Below, in pieces: positions 15,111 to 25,218 of a stretch of DNA of 40,191 bases (the first letter of the stretch is position 1; each line of letters opens with the position of its first letter). The DNA is taken from contig PUMZ01000177.1 in NCBI GenBank assembly GCA_003551565.1, forward strand, positions 1 to 40,191, read 5' to 3'. The notes under the pieces are model-generated. The model saw only the letters and a list, made by a program, of their open reading frames with translations, had not been told where the DNA came from and did not search any database. Position numbers and translations under genes: made by a program. Source of the DNA: Candidatus Brocadiaceae bacterium (GTDB lineage Bacteria > Planctomycetota > Brocadiia > SM23-32).

Positions 15111-15686
15111 TTATTCCAGGTTGGTATGCATCTCCTGCAGTCTTCCTATCGGGATGCCTTCGTGGCTGAGCATATACTGGACGACGGCATCAAAATACAG
15201 CAACAGTGCTTCTTCGAAAAGGGTGTTGTTGTGCGGGCCTATTACGTAACGGTAGCTTCTTTCAACGTCTTTTCCCCGGACGGGGACAAGGATCGACTGG
15301 TCGGAGACCCGGGCCAGGGGGGAGTCCTGGTCGGCCGTCGTTGCTATCACGAAAGCGCCGGAATCTTTTGATATCTTCGCAAGTTCGACCGTTGTCACCG
15401 TGTGGCCGGAACAGGAGACGGCAATCATCAGGTCGCCCGGCCCGATGCGCCGGCACGTGGCTTCGCCGGGGACATGGACGGTAAATCCCATCTGCATCAG
15501 GCGCATGGCCAGACACGATGCGATGTATCCGGAGCGTCCTTTCCCGCTGACGAACACGGCATTTGCGTCCAGGATGCGGCGCATCAGTTCATGCGGAGCG
15601 TTCTCCCCCATGCGCGAGACGAGCTCTTCGATCTCTTCCAACCGTGCTTTGAGCAGGTCAAAGACGCTGCATTTATCCGTTTCCAT
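15111..15686 (-). CDS. hxlB: 6-phospho-3-hexuloisomerase (SIS domain)
   Basis: A 191-residue single SIS-domain enzyme that converts arabino-3-hexulose 6-phosphate to fructose 6-phosphate, the second step of the ribulose-monophosphate pathway. Visible SIS motifs are VFVSGKGRSGYIASCLAMRLMQMGFTVHVPGEAT (sugar-phosphate binding serine loop and family-specific HVPGEAT), PGDLMIAVSCSGHT, FVIATTADQDSPLA, and YVIGPHNNTLFEEALLLYFDAVVQYM. Length fits PHI proteins. The ATG at 15686 overlaps the end of the hexulose-phosphate synthase fusion by 14 bases, implying translational coupling. A longer open frame upstream is only the shadow of that fusion. Confidence 0.93.
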   Translation of the reverse strand: METDKCSVFDLLKARLEEIEELVSRMGENAPHELMRRILDANAVFVSGKGRSGYIASCLAMRLMQMGFTVHVPGEATCRRIGPGDLMIAVSCSGHTVTTVELAKISKDSGAFVIATTADQDSPLARVSDQSILVPVRGKDVERSYRYVIGPHNNTLFEEALLLYFDAVVQYMLSHEGIPIGRLQEMHTNLE

Positions 15687-16995
15687 CCTGTTTTCCCTTT
15701 TTGTGATGCTCCCATCGTATGAGTTCGGATATCCTGCCGAGGGTGCTTCCGCCCTCAATCTCGGACATCTCGCGCTCCTCGCGTTCCAGCACCGACTGGG
15801 CGCGATTGGCCACTTCCACGGCCTTCTCTTTGGGTATGACCACCACGCCGTCGTCGTCGCCGACAATCCAGTCGTCGGTGCGGATGCGCTGCCCGCCGAT
15901 ATTCAGGGGCACGCCGATCATGCCCTGCCCTTTGGGTTCTCCGGCGACGGGCGTTATCAGTCCGGCAAAGGCGGGGAACCGCATTTCCCGGATGTTCACA
16001 ACGTCCCTGATCGCTCCGTGTATGACGACACCGGCAAGCTTGCGTTGAAGGCAGCTCATCGTGGCCTTCTCGCCCCAGACCGCCGGCGGCCGTCCGCCCG
16101 CATCGATAACGATCACCCGGCCTTCGGAGGCGCGGTCGATGGCCTGCACCGGTTTGGCCCAGTCGCCCGGATACGTCCATACCGTCAGGGCCGGGCCGGC
16201 TATTTTGAGACCTTCCGCAACGGGCCGGATCCCCTCGATGGCGCCGGAGTTGTGGAGGGCCTCGGTGATATCGGCTGCGGAGGTCCTGGCCAGCACGTCG
16301 GCAATCCCTTTTTCACCGGACCTCCTGAACATCTCCGTCTCTTCCGGGATGCCACTGGACATGGCTTTTTTGATCTTTTCCGTTGCACCCCTGGCATCCG
16401 CCGCCTTGGCTATGGCGCCGCCAACAATGACGATGGAAGCGCCGGCTTCAACCGCCGCAGGTGCGGTTTCGGAGTTGATCCCGCCCGCCACGGCAACCGG
16501 GATCGCGACCGCGTCCGCGACCGCCTCCAGAAAACGGAAGGGGGATTCGGCGCGCATTTGCTGGTCGATCGGTGTATGCACGCAGACGCTGTGTGCGCCG
16601 AGAACCTCAACCTCGGCGGCGCGTTTGACGAGGCTTTCACGGGAGGACTCCCCCATGAGATCGACACAGACCGTTGCATCGTAGCGGCGTGCGGACTCCA
16701 CGCATTCCCGGATGGTGGAATCGGATGCGGCCCCGAGCACGTGGACCACATCCGCTCCGGCCCTGGCGGCCGCTTCCGTCTCCACGCGGCCGGCATCCAT
16801 AACTTTCATATCCGCCACGATGCATGCGTCGGGGAACCCGGCCCGGAGCCGCCTGACCGCTTCAAGCCCTTCGCTCTTGATCAGTGGCGTGCCCGCCTCG
16901 AGGATGTCGACCCCGCCTTTGAAAGCCTCTTCGGCCACACGCAGGGCCTGCGAGAGGTTCACGAAATCCAGTGCCAGTTGAAGTGTCGGCGCCAC
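15673..16995 (-). CDS. hxlA: Bifunctional hexulose-6-phosphate synthase / RraA-like fusion
   Basis: A 440-residue fusion. Residues about 1-210 are an orotidine-phosphate-decarboxylase-fold 3-hexulose-6-phosphate synthase (QLALDFVNLSQAL, ILEAGTPLIKSEG, DMKVMDAGRVE, VHVLGAASDSTI, VAVAGGINSETAP, VIVGGAI), which condenses formaldehyde with ribulose 5-phosphate or runs in reverse for pentose supply. Residues about 225-425 are an RraA/HMG-aldolase-like domain (VIVIDAGGRPPAVWGE, GVVIHGAIRDVVNI, GVPLNIGG, VGDDDGVVVIP). The same fusion is known in archaea and some bacteria. In RraA aldolases the RD is normally followed after two residues by D or E; here it is RDVVN, so metal-dependent aldolase activity is doubtful. 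The GTG start at 16995 is supported by a GGGAG site. It overlaps hxlB. Confidence 0.9.
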   Translation of the reverse strand: MAPTLQLALDFVNLSQALRVAEEAFKGGVDILEAGTPLIKSEGLEAVRRLRAGFPDACIVADMKVMDAGRVETEAAARAGADVVHVLGAASDSTIRECVESARRYDATVCVDLMGESSRESLVKRAAEVEVLGAHSVCVHTPIDQQMRAESPFRFLEAVADAVAIPVAVAGGINSETAPAAVEAGASIVIVGGAIAKAADARGATEKIKKAMSSGIPEETEMFRRSGEKGIADVLARTSAADITEALHNSGAIEGIRPVAEGLKIAGPALTVWTYPGDWAKPVQAIDRASEGRVIVIDAGGRPPAVWGEKATMSCLQRKLAGVVIHGAIRDVVNIREMRFPAFAGLITPVAGEPKGQGMIGVPLNIGGQRIRTDDWIVGDDDGVVVIPKEKAVEVANRAQSVLEREEREMSEIEGGSTLGRISELIRWEHHKKGKQDGNG

Positions 16996-17039
16996 CTTTT
17001 ACTCTCCCGGTTAAAAATCTTCTCCATACGACCCAGGGC

Positions 17040-17063
17040 TTTTTCAAGACGGAGCTTGAAAAA
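17040..17063. repeat. Perfect AT-rich inverted repeat between ammA and hxlA
   Basis: TTTTTCAAG (17040-17048), six-base loop, CTTGAAAAA (17055-17063): nine perfect base pairs. Both strands show T on the 5' side and A on the 3' side, so it is not an intrinsic terminator; it could be an operator or mRNA structure ahead of the RuMP genes. Confidence 0.5.
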
Positions 17064-17078
17064 TGAATGCCCGCAGAA

Positions 17079-17639
17079 TCAGGGTCGGGAACGGATAACT
17101 TCGGCGGTGAAAAGATAAACCTCTGTAGCGGGGTCATCCCGCCAGACCCCGGGCGGCAAACCGGCTTTATGGCTGCAGCAGTTGTCCAGAAATAGCTCCT
17201 TGTTCCAGCCCGCTTCCAGCGCCACCTGCGGCAAAAAACAGCCGGTCCGTTCCCCCCGACGGATATAAATACCGTGCTTGCCGAGTTCCATTTCCTCGAT
17301 CGGATCCTCCGTTTTTTTCAGCGGAGACAGCACGGATATTTCGATTTGCAATTCATCGAGTTCCGGGGGAGTTATGCGATCAGCAACGAATCGCGGATCT
17401 TCCCTGGCTGCAGCCACGGCCATGTCCCGGACGGTTTTCCACAGCGGATCGTCCGCAACAAAACGGCCCAGGCAGCCGCGCAGGCGACCTGATGTTTTCA
17501 GCGTGACAAACGCCCCGCGTGCATCCTGCAATGCCCTGCTGCCAACGACGCCATCGGGAACGGGTTCGTCCCTGACCGCAGCCTGCACGGAATTCCGGGC
17601 AAGTTGCAGGAGCGTTTTTCTGTCCTTTTCGCCGAGCAT
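17079..17639 (-). CDS. AMMECR1-domain protein (AmmeMemoRadiSam protein A)
   Basis: A 186-residue protein of the AMMECR1 family. The hallmark LRGCLGRF occurs near residue 60, followed by DPRFVADRITPPELDELQIEISVLSPL and the GIYIRRGERTGCFLPQVALEAGWNKELFLDNCCSHKAGLPPGVW segment, all typical of bacterial and archaeal AmmA. Family members are often linked to a Memo-like protein and a radical SAM enzyme in the AmmeMemoRadiSam system; neither partner is here. The molecular function is not established. The ATG at 17639 is preceded by AGGTGAG; a GTG at 17654 is an alternative start. It has its own promoter at 17681-17709 and lies 83 bases before the hxlA fusion. Confidence 0.87.
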   Translation of the reverse strand: MLGEKDRKTLLQLARNSVQAAVRDEPVPDGVVGSRALQDARGAFVTLKTSGRLRGCLGRFVADDPLWKTVRDMAVAAAREDPRFVADRITPPELDELQIEISVLSPLKKTEDPIEEMELGKHGIYIRRGERTGCFLPQVALEAGWNKELFLDNCCSHKAGLPPGVWRDDPATEVYLFTAEVIRSRP

Positions 17640-17680
17640 TGGATCTGTTCTCACCTGAGTATCACATTCAACAAAAGATC

Positions 17681-17709
17681 ATTATTGCAAATATTCCGGA
17701 CAATTTCAA
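17681..17709 (-). promoter_or_regulatory. Promoter for the AMMECR1 gene
   Basis: Minus strand: TTGAAA (17709-17704), 17 bases, AATAAT (17686-17681), five of six matches in each box. Initiation near 17674 gives a leader of about 35 bases before the ATG at 17639. Confidence 0.6.
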
Positions 17710-17768
17710 ACGCAGCCAACGTGTGAGGAATTTGCGCTCCGAGATCGCTGCATGCAGGACGAACCTGA

Positions 17769-18728
17769 GGACAATTTGCGCCCCGGCACGCGCAAAAATC
17801 GCTACTGCGCAAAGTCCACATCGAAGGCAACCGGTTTTTCCTCAACAACGAGCCGCTATACCAGCGCCTTGTGCTGGACCAGGGCTTCTATCCCGACGGC
17901 ATCTGGACGGCGCCCAGCGACCACGCTCTGCGCCGAGACATCGAGCTGTCGCTGCGCGCCGGGTTTAACGGCGCCAGACTGCACCAAAAAGTTTTCGAAG
18001 AGCGCTTCCACTACTGGGCCGACCGGCTCGGCTACCTCACGTGGGGCGAGTCCGCCTCGTGGGGTTGCGACTACAATTCCCTCCAGGGAGCACGCAACTT
18101 CCTCTCCGAATGGGGAGAGATCATTGTTCGCGACCGCAACCACCCCTCGATCATCGTCTGGACACCATGGAACGAGACGGGTAACACCGCCGTCTGCAAC
18201 CGGCAGCATGTCCGCGTCCACCGCGACAGCTACCGGATCTGCAAAGATTTGGATCCAACCCGTCCGGTCAATGACGCCAGCGGCTACATCCACCGCCAGA
18301 CCGACATCTGGACGGTGCACAACTACGAGCAAAATGCCGCCAGACTGGCAGACATCCTCACACCATCGCCGCAAACCGGTGTCTGGCGCAATGCTCCTCA
18401 ACACGAGGTCGAGTATGCCGGACAGCCTTACATTGTCGATGAGTACGGCGGCATCAAATGGGTTGACCCACAAATGCTCCCTTTCGCGGAAAACTCCTGG
18501 GGATACGGGGACGGACCGAAAACCGTTGCGGAGTTCATGCGGCGGCTGGAGGATTTGACCAACGCCATCCTGGAACAAACTCACATCGTCGGATACTGCT
18601 ACACCCAGCTGACCGATGTCGAGCAGGAGCAGAACGGTATCTACAACTACGACCGCGGCGAGAAATTCGACATGGCGGCAATCCACCGGATCTTCTCGAG
18701 GAACGGCGGGCGCTATACTCAGCAATGA
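17769..18728 (+). pseudogene. N-terminally truncated GH2 glycoside hydrolase (catalytic domain only)
   Basis: About 305 residues of clear glycoside hydrolase family 2 similarity, starting abruptly at RKVHIEGNRFFLNNEPLYQR, normally the linker into the TIM barrel. The sugar-binding and immunoglobulin-like domains (about 300 residues) are missing. In the remaining barrel both catalytic acids are intact: WNE (Glu codon 18174-18176) in NHPSIIVWTPWNETGN, and DEYGG (Glu codon 18441-18443). The first in-frame start after the break is a GTG at 17871, inside the domain and without a Shine-Dalgarno sequence. The junction lies close to the ammA promoter. The rest of the frame is free of stops, so the deletion is probably recent. 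A functional short protein cannot be excluded. The original substrate would be a beta-galactoside or beta-glucuronide. Confidence 0.75.
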
Positions 18729-19220
18729 CGGTTCCGCAACAGAGGCTGCCAAATTGACAGAAGCGGCGGTGGTTCGACTCCTCTTCTGTCGGATTGACAG
18801 TGGGCGGCGCCAGGCGAGCCGGGGCATGCATCGGCTCGGGCGGAAGGCGTCGTATGGTTCCATGCTTATCGCTCACGCCGCACGCGACCCGGTCTGCCCT
18901 GTATAACCCGCATATGTCATCAACCAAAGGCAATCATTAATATACCTGTCTGCGCCTGCCTGTCGCTTCCGCGACGCAGACAGGGGCGCGCACAGGCAGG
19001 CGGCGCTTGCTTTCTGCCGCATCTGCACCACGCAGAACGCGTGAAATAAGCGGGATAAGGCGCAGGCGCGGTGCGGACCGGTGCATCCCCATCGTTACCG
19101 TGCTGCCACGTGTTTTGGGATTCTGGCACGGTGTTTGCTGTTAATGAGCATGGCAGAGGATGTATTTTGTCAAATTGCTATGGAATTTTTTCCCTAGAAA
19201 AGTTTGGAGGTTATTCGAAG
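18729..19220. other. Intergenic region with mini-hairpin, repeat copy 2 and groEL1 leader
   Basis: No convincing gene. 18756-18790 holds GACAGAAG and CTTCTGTC arms enclosing a T-loop-like GGTTCGACTCC. 18903-19059 is the longest copy of the dispersed element. 19060-19220 is the groEL1 leader; I found neither a CIRCE operator (TTAGCACTC-N9-GAGTGCTAA) nor a clear heat-shock sigma box. Confidence 0.5.
18903..19059 (+). repeat. Dispersed inverted-repeat element, copy 2 (full length, 157 bp)
   Basis: Left end ATAACCCGCATATGTCAT and right end GTGAAATAAGCGGGATAAG are imperfect terminal inverted repeats. The interior has nested hairpins: CCTGTCTGC ... GTCGC-TTCC-GCGAC ... GCAGACAGG, and CCTGCCTGT against ACAGGCAGG. 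The left 42 bases match copy 4 and the right 53 bases match copy 3. No transposase is encoded. Confidence 0.8.
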
Positions 19221-20894
<1,674 letters not shown>

Positions 20895-20916
20895 GAATAA
20901 CGTAACGGCATCCTCC

Positions 20917-20942
20917 CCCTGCATGCGGCGGCGCATGCAGGG
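20917..20942 (+). other. Strong hairpin between groEL1 and groES
   Basis: CCCTGCATGCG (20917-20927), GCGG loop, CGCATGCAGGG (20932-20942): 11 perfect base pairs. No T run follows, so it is more likely an mRNA processing or stability element or partial attenuator than a terminator. Confidence 0.6.
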
Positions 20943-21010
20943 TTGGTGCCGCAATTCAGGTCAGCAGGAGAACCAAAAACATACTTTTGTCGATGATGGA
21001 GGTTGATGTT

Positions 21011-21325
21011 ATGGCGAAGAAGAAAACTCAGAAAGTCGGTATTCGGCCGTTGGACGACAGGGTGGTTGTGGAAGCGAAGGAAAGCGGCGATAAAACCGCA
21101 GGTGGCATTTACCTGCCCGATACTGCCAGGGAAAAGCCGCAGGAAGGTGTGGTTGTCGCAGTTGGTCCGGGGAAAGTTCTCGAAAGCGGGGAACGCGCTG
21201 AGCCGTCGGTCAAAGTGGGCGACGATATTCTCTACGGCAAATACGGCGGCACGGACATCGAAGTGGACGGTAAGGAATACCTTGTCATGCGTGAGAGCGA
21301 TATTCTGGCCAAAGTGGAGAACTGA
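21011..21325 (+). CDS. groES: Co-chaperonin GroES
   Basis: A 104-residue GroES, the heptameric lid of the GroEL chamber. It shows [45 protein letters not shown], the mobile loop being [14 protein letters not shown] with the GGI(Y/V)LP hydrophobic contact, and ends [37 protein letters not shown] basic MAKKKTQK extension precedes the usual start. The ATG at 21011 is preceded by GGAGGT at 20998-21003; an earlier in-frame start at 20987 has no such site. It is placed between two groEL genes rather than ahead of one. Confidence 0.96.
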   Translation: MAKKKTQKVGIRPLDDRVVVEAKESGDKTAGGIYLPDTAREKPQEGVVVAVGPGKVLESGERAEPSVKVGDDILYGKYGGTDIEVDGKEYLVMRESDILAKVEN

Positions 21326-21374
21326 TCACGCATTTGGGTTATTTGCAAACAACAAGCCAGTGAGGAGATAACTT

Positions 21375-22991
21375 ATGGCAGCGAAGCAGCTGATATACAG
21401 TGAAGAAGCGCGGAAACAGATCCTGAACGGTGTCAAGAAGCTCAATGACGCTGTCAGGGTCACAATGGGGCCGACCGGCCGCAATGTGATATTACAGAAA
21501 AGCTACGGCAGCCCGACCATCACAAAAGACGGGGTCACCGTGGCAAAGGAGATCGAGCTGGAAGGCAAGTTCGAGAACATGGGCGCCAAGATGGTCAATG
21601 AAGTCGCCAGCCGTACCAGCGACGAGGCGGGTGACGGGACGACAACCGCCACGGTATTGGCCGAATTGATCTACAGGGAGGGGCTGAAGGCGGTGGCTTC
21701 CGGCGCCAATCCCATGGCGATCAAGCGCGGCATCGACGGTTCCGTTGATGCGGCGGTTAAAAGGCTGGGCGAGATGAGCCGCGATGTGAAGGAGAAAAGC
21801 GAGATCGCTCAGGTTGGCACCATCAGCGCCAACAACGATCCGGAAATCGGCAATCTCCTGGCGGAAGCGGTGGAAAAAGTCGGGAAAGATGGAGTGATTA
21901 CGGTGGAAGAAGGTCGTTCGACGGAGACCACCCTCGATTTTGTCGAAGGCATGCAGTTCGACAAAGGCTACCTCTCGCCATATTTCGTTACCAATGCCGA
22001 GCAGATGGAAGTCGAGCTGGAAGATGCATATATTCTCATTTATGAGAAGAAACTCAGCAATATCCGCGATCTGGTTCCGGTGCTGGAGAAGGTCGCGACC
22101 GCGCAGAAGCCTTTGCTGATCGTAGCGGAAGATGTGGAAGGCGAGGCGCTGGCGGCGCTGGTTGTCAACAAGCTCAGAGGGACGCTGCAATGTTGTGCGG
22201 TCAAGGCCCCCGGGTTCGGGGAACGGCGCAAAGCGCAGCTCAGCGACCTTGCGGTGCTGACCGGCGGACGCTTTATTAGCGAAGATCTCGGCGTCAAACT
22301 GGAAAACATCCAGCTTGAAGATCTCGGGCAGGCCGGCCGAATCTCCATTGATAAGGACGAGACGACCATCATCAGCGGCAAGGGCGCTCAGAAGGACATC
22401 AACGGGCGTATCGGCCAAATCCAGCGACAGATCGATAGCACCACCAGTGATTACGACCGCGAGAAGCTCCAGGAGCGCCTGGCGCGTCTTACTGGAGGCG
22501 TGGCCGTTGTCAAGGTTGGAGCGGCAACCGAAGCGGAAATGACGGAAAAGAAGGCAAGAGTGGAGGATGCACTCCATGCCACCCGCGCTGCCGCTGCCGA
22601 GGGTATCGTTGTGGGCGGCGGGTGTGCTCTCCTGCGGTGCCGTGATGCCGTGGCGAAGAGGCGTGAGAAACTCCGCGGTGATGAGAAAATGGGTGCCGAT
22701 ATCGTGACCAGGGCCGTGGAGGCGCCGGTGCGGAACATTGCCGAAAACACCGGCCATAACGGCGCTGTGATCGTCTCAGAAATACTCGACCTTGATCCGG
22801 AAGAGGGGTTCGATGCCAATACCGGCAAGTTCGTCAACATGTTTGATGCCGGCATCATCGACCCGACAAAGGTGACCCGCATCGCTTTGCAAAGCGCTGC
22901 GAGTATTGCGGGGCTGCTGCTCAGCACCGAAACAATGATCACGGATGTCGGCGACAGTGATGAAGAAAAGGTCGAAGGCAGCGTGCGGTAA
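21375..22991 (+). CDS. groEL2: 60-kDa chaperonin GroEL, paralogue 2
   Basis: A 538-residue GroEL with near-canonical core motifs: [94 protein letters not shown], and [32 protein letters not shown]. The C-terminus ends [12 protein letters not shown], with no Gly-Met repeat. It follows groES by 49 bases and has a GAGG Shine-Dalgarno at about 21361. The more conserved core suggests this is the housekeeping copy and paralogue 1 the specialised one, although only paralogue 1 has the GGM tail. It shares strong nucleotide-level similarity with paralogue 1 in conserved blocks, consistent with old duplication. Confidence 0.96.
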   Translation: MAAKQLIYSEEARKQILNGVKKLNDAVRVTMGPTGRNVILQKSYGSPTITKDGVTVAKEIELEGKFENMGAKMVNEVASRTSDEAGDGTTTATVLAELIYREGLKAVASGANPMAIKRGIDGSVDAAVKRLGEMSRDVKEKSEIAQVGTISANNDPEIGNLLAEAVEKVGKDGVITVEEGRSTETTLDFVEGMQFDKGYLSPYFVTNAEQMEVELEDAYILIYEKKLSNIRDLVPVLEKVATAQKPLLIVAEDVEGEALAALVVNKLRGTLQCCAVKAPGFGERRKAQLSDLAVLTGGRFISEDLGVKLENIQLEDLGQAGRISIDKDETTIISGKGAQKDINGRIGQIQRQIDSTTSDYDREKLQERLARLTGGVAVVKVGAATEAEMTEKKARVEDALHATRAAAAEGIVVGGGCALLRCRDAVAKRREKLRGDEKMGADIVTRAVEAPVRNIAENTGHNGAVIVSEILDLDPEEGFDANTGKFVNMFDAGIIDPTKVTRIALQSAASIAGLLLSTETMITDVGDSDEEKVEGSVR

Positions 22992-23183
22992 CCGCCTGCC
23001 GGTTGCGAGCTGGTCGCTGAGAAATGACTTGCTGCTGACGGATGTTTCGGCGGCTTGCATACAGCAATCAACGTGCAACCATCGGTTAACGATGCAATGT
23101 GATAAAAAAGACGTAACCTGTTGTGACGAACGTGAGGACAACCGCGAAGAGGGCGGATGAGGACGTTCTCCGTCGCATACCTG

Positions 23184-23215
23184 ACAGAGGGTTGTCTACC
23201 ATGGCAATCCTCTGT
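23184..23215 (+). other. Hairpin between groEL2 and dnaJ
   Basis: ACAGAGGGTTG (23184-23194) and CAATCCTCTGT (23205-23215) form 11 pairs including one G-U, with a ten-base loop. Only TTCCC follows, so terminator function is weak; the rest of the 251-base gap shows no gene and no clear promoter. Confidence 0.45.
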
Positions 23216-23242
23216 TCCCTGTACACAATAAAATACTGAGCC

Positions 23243-24370
23243 ATGGCACGGGAGTATTATACAACACTGGGAGTGTCTCCTGACGCTTCCCAACAGGAGA
23301 TAAAAAAGGCCTACAGGAAGATGGCGTTCAAGTATCATCCGGACAGAAATGCCGACGATCCTGGTGCCGCAGAGAAGTTCAAGGCCGCTTCCGAAGCTTA
23401 TGATGTTCTGGGCGATGAGGATAAGCGGAGGATATACGATCGCTATGGCGAGGAAGGACTCAAGGGCGTCAACCGGCACGATTTCAGATCGACTGAGGAT
23501 ATATTCGATGCGTTCCGTGACATTTTCGGCGGCGGGAGTCCTTTCGGGGAGTTTTTCGGCCAGCGGGGGGACAGGGGCGGAAGAGCGCGTGGACGCAACT
23601 TGCGCGTGAATATCGAGGTCTCCCTGGAGGATGCCGCGACGGGGACCCAAAAAGTCGTCAACCTCCGGAAGCGTGACATCTGCTCCGAATGCACGGGAAG
23701 CGGGAGCGCCCCCGGTACAGAACCGTCGACATGTTCTTATTGCAGGGGATACGGGCAAGTGGAGCAAAGGCAGGGTTTTTTTGCGGTGCGCGCCACCTGT
23801 CCCCGATGTCAGGGGAGCGGTTCGATCATCAAATCCCCCTGCACCGCATGCCGCGGGCATGGCCTGGTGGAGAACACCTCGGAAATACAGGTTGACATAC
23901 CGGCCGGGGTCGAATCCGGAACGCGACTGAAAATGCCGAACGAAGGCGAGCCTGACCCCGAAACTGGCAGGAAAGGGGATCTTTACTGCGATATTTCCGT
24001 TAAGGAGCATCCCATTTTTATCAGAAGGGGCCCGGATCTGGTTTGCAACTTGCCTTTGCCTTACACCCTGGCCGCCCTGGGAGGCCAAACCGAAGTGCCT
24101 ACGCTCAAAGCCGGTAAGATGGAGATCAATGTCCCGAAAGGGACCCAGAACGGCGATGTGCTGCGGTTGAAAAATGCGGGCCTGCCGGACATCCGCTACG
24201 GACGGAGGGGTGACCTTCTGGTCAAGGTGTTCGTGGAAGTGCCGCGAAAACTCACGAAACGCCAGAAAGAGCTTTTGCGGGAGTTGTCGGAGATCGAAGG
24301 AGCAAATATCGGCCAGGAACGGCAGGGATTCCTGGACCGTCTGAAAGAATACGTCAAACATGTTGGTTAG
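23243..24370 (+). CDS. dnaJ: Chaperone protein DnaJ (type I), first copy
   Basis: A 375-residue class A J-protein. The J-domain (residues 1-70) contains the HPD motif in YHPDRN; a short G/F region ([11 protein letters not shown]) follows; the zinc-binding region has four intact CXXCXGXG repeats ([32 protein letters not shown]); then the two C-terminal substrate-binding beta-domains and [25 protein letters not shown] dimerisation end. It delivers clients to DnaK and stimulates its ATPase. The ATG at 23243 matches homologues, although the Shine-Dalgarno sequence is weak. It sits between groEL2 and grpE; dnaK is not in the window. A second class A DnaJ lies at 35347. Confidence 0.94.
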   Translation: MAREYYTTLGVSPDASQQEIKKAYRKMAFKYHPDRNADDPGAAEKFKAASEAYDVLGDEDKRRIYDRYGEEGLKGVNRHDFRSTEDIFDAFRDIFGGGSPFGEFFGQRGDRGGRARGRNLRVNIEVSLEDAATGTQKVVNLRKRDICSECTGSGSAPGTEPSTCSYCRGYGQVEQRQGFFAVRATCPRCQGSGSIIKSPCTACRGHGLVENTSEIQVDIPAGVESGTRLKMPNEGEPDPETGRKGDLYCDISVKEHPIFIRRGPDLVCNLPLPYTLAALGGQTEVPTLKAGKMEINVPKGTQNGDVLRLKNAGLPDIRYGRRGDLLVKVFVEVPRKLTKRQKELLRELSEIEGANIGQERQGFLDRLKEYVKHVG

Positions 24371-24504
24371 CAGACAAACCCACGGCCGGGATGAAAGCCC
24401 GGATTCTTACGCCTGTTCCTGAAATATGGTCGCCATGCGGCAGGTTGCCGGCCCGTCCTTCCGGGAGCCGGGAGAGCTTTTTACGATAACAACAGGGAGC
24501 ATAT

Positions 24505-25218
24505 GTGGTGTTGGAAAAAAATAAGAAAGAACAAAGGGAAGAGAAAAACCGTAACAGTTCAGAGGCCGTTCCTGAAAATTCCCGGGAGGGTCATACTGTT
24601 TCGGATGATGTGGCCGGCGGGGGCGAAGGCGAAAACAAAGGGGCGGAGGAACGCTCCCAAAACCATATGCAAAATGTAACAATCAGCTACGCGGAGCTTG
24701 AAGAATTAAAAACGCTTGCACGGGAACGCGATGATTACCTTGAGCGCCTGCGCCGTGCGGTGGCGGAGAAAATGAACCTGCAGAACAGGATCGAAAAAAT
24801 CCGGGGCAAGGCGGGAAAGGAGGCACTGCGCGAAGTGGGCCGGAGAATCGTTCCCATAGCCGACGGACTGGCGCGGGCTGTCGAGAACGCGGAAAGCACA
24901 GAGGGCGCCGAAGCCATCTGTGAAGGGCTTCGGATGACCGAACAGGAGTTTTATGATGTCCTTGGTGAACTCGGGATTGAACCGATCAACGCTTTGGGAG
25001 AGCACTTCGACCCCGAGTACCATGACGCAGTCTATCAACAGCATACACGGGAAGCGGAGCCGAATACTGTTGTGAACGAACTGAAAAAAGGATTTTTAAT
25101 AGCCGGCGAACTGTTGCGCCCCAGCCAGGTCGTCGTTGCCGTTCCACCCGAAAGTGACGGTTCGGATAACGCCCCGCCGGGAAATGCCGAAGGAGAGGAG
25201 AATGAAGGAAGCAGGTGA
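24505..25218 (+). CDS. grpE: Nucleotide exchange factor GrpE
   Basis: A 237-residue GrpE, the DnaK nucleotide exchange factor. After a charged, low-complexity N-terminal stretch of about 60 residues comes the long dimerising helix (ELEELKTLARERDDYLERLRRAVAEKMNLQNRIEKIRG) and the core LREVGRRIVPIADGLARAVENA, then the beta-domain GIEPINALGEHFDPEYHDAVYQ with TVVNELKKGFLIAGELLRPSQVVVA, the family signature. The reading frame requires GTG at 24505 or 24508, served by AGGGAG at 24494-24499; an overlapping ATG at 24503 is in the wrong frame. yacG overlaps its last 17 bases. The C-terminus is extended by about 18 acidic and Gly/Asn residues. Confidence 0.93.
   Translation: MVLEKNKKEQREEKNRNSSEAVPENSREGHTVSDDVAGGGEGENKGAEERSQNHMQNVTISYAELEELKTLARERDDYLERLRRAVAEKMNLQNRIEKIRGKAGKEALREVGRRIVPIADGLARAVENAESTEGAEAICEGLRMTEQEFYDVLGELGIEPINALGEHFDPEYHDAVYQQHTREAEPNTVVNELKKGFLIAGELLRPSQVVVAVPPESDGSDNAPPGNAEGEENEGSR

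Noticed and set aside
17040-17063. Intrinsic terminator after ammA
   Set aside because: The stem is AT-rich and on either strand ends with A's, not U's, so it cannot be a classic terminator; kept as an inverted repeat only.
15400-17118. Long plus-strand open frame (572 codons) opposite hxlB and the hxlA fusion
   Set aside because: Shadow of the minus-strand RuMP genes; product shows no recognisable domain.
17723-17788. Short direct repeat (GAGGA..ATTTGCGC.CCG twice) before the GH2 remnant
   Set aside because: Only about 16 matching bases with gaps; too weak to call a duplication or target site.
18616-18906. 96-codon frame ending exactly at the left end of repeat copy 2
   Set aside because: It starts inside the GH2 remnant in another frame and crosses a hairpin; no protein resemblance I can support. 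The stop-codon coincidence is therefore not counted as a fourth case.
19060-19220. CIRCE operator or sigma32 promoter in front of groEL1
   Set aside because: No TTAGCACTC-type dyad is present; a lone CCCCAT at about 19087 has no matching -35 box.
22451-24361. Long minus-strand open frame (636 codons) opposite groEL2 and dnaJ
   Set aside because: Shadow of two certain genes; no motifs.
24503-24600. ATG at 24503 as grpE start
   Set aside because: It is in a different frame from GrpE; the GTG at 24505 (or 24508) gives the conserved protein and suits the Shine-Dalgarno site.
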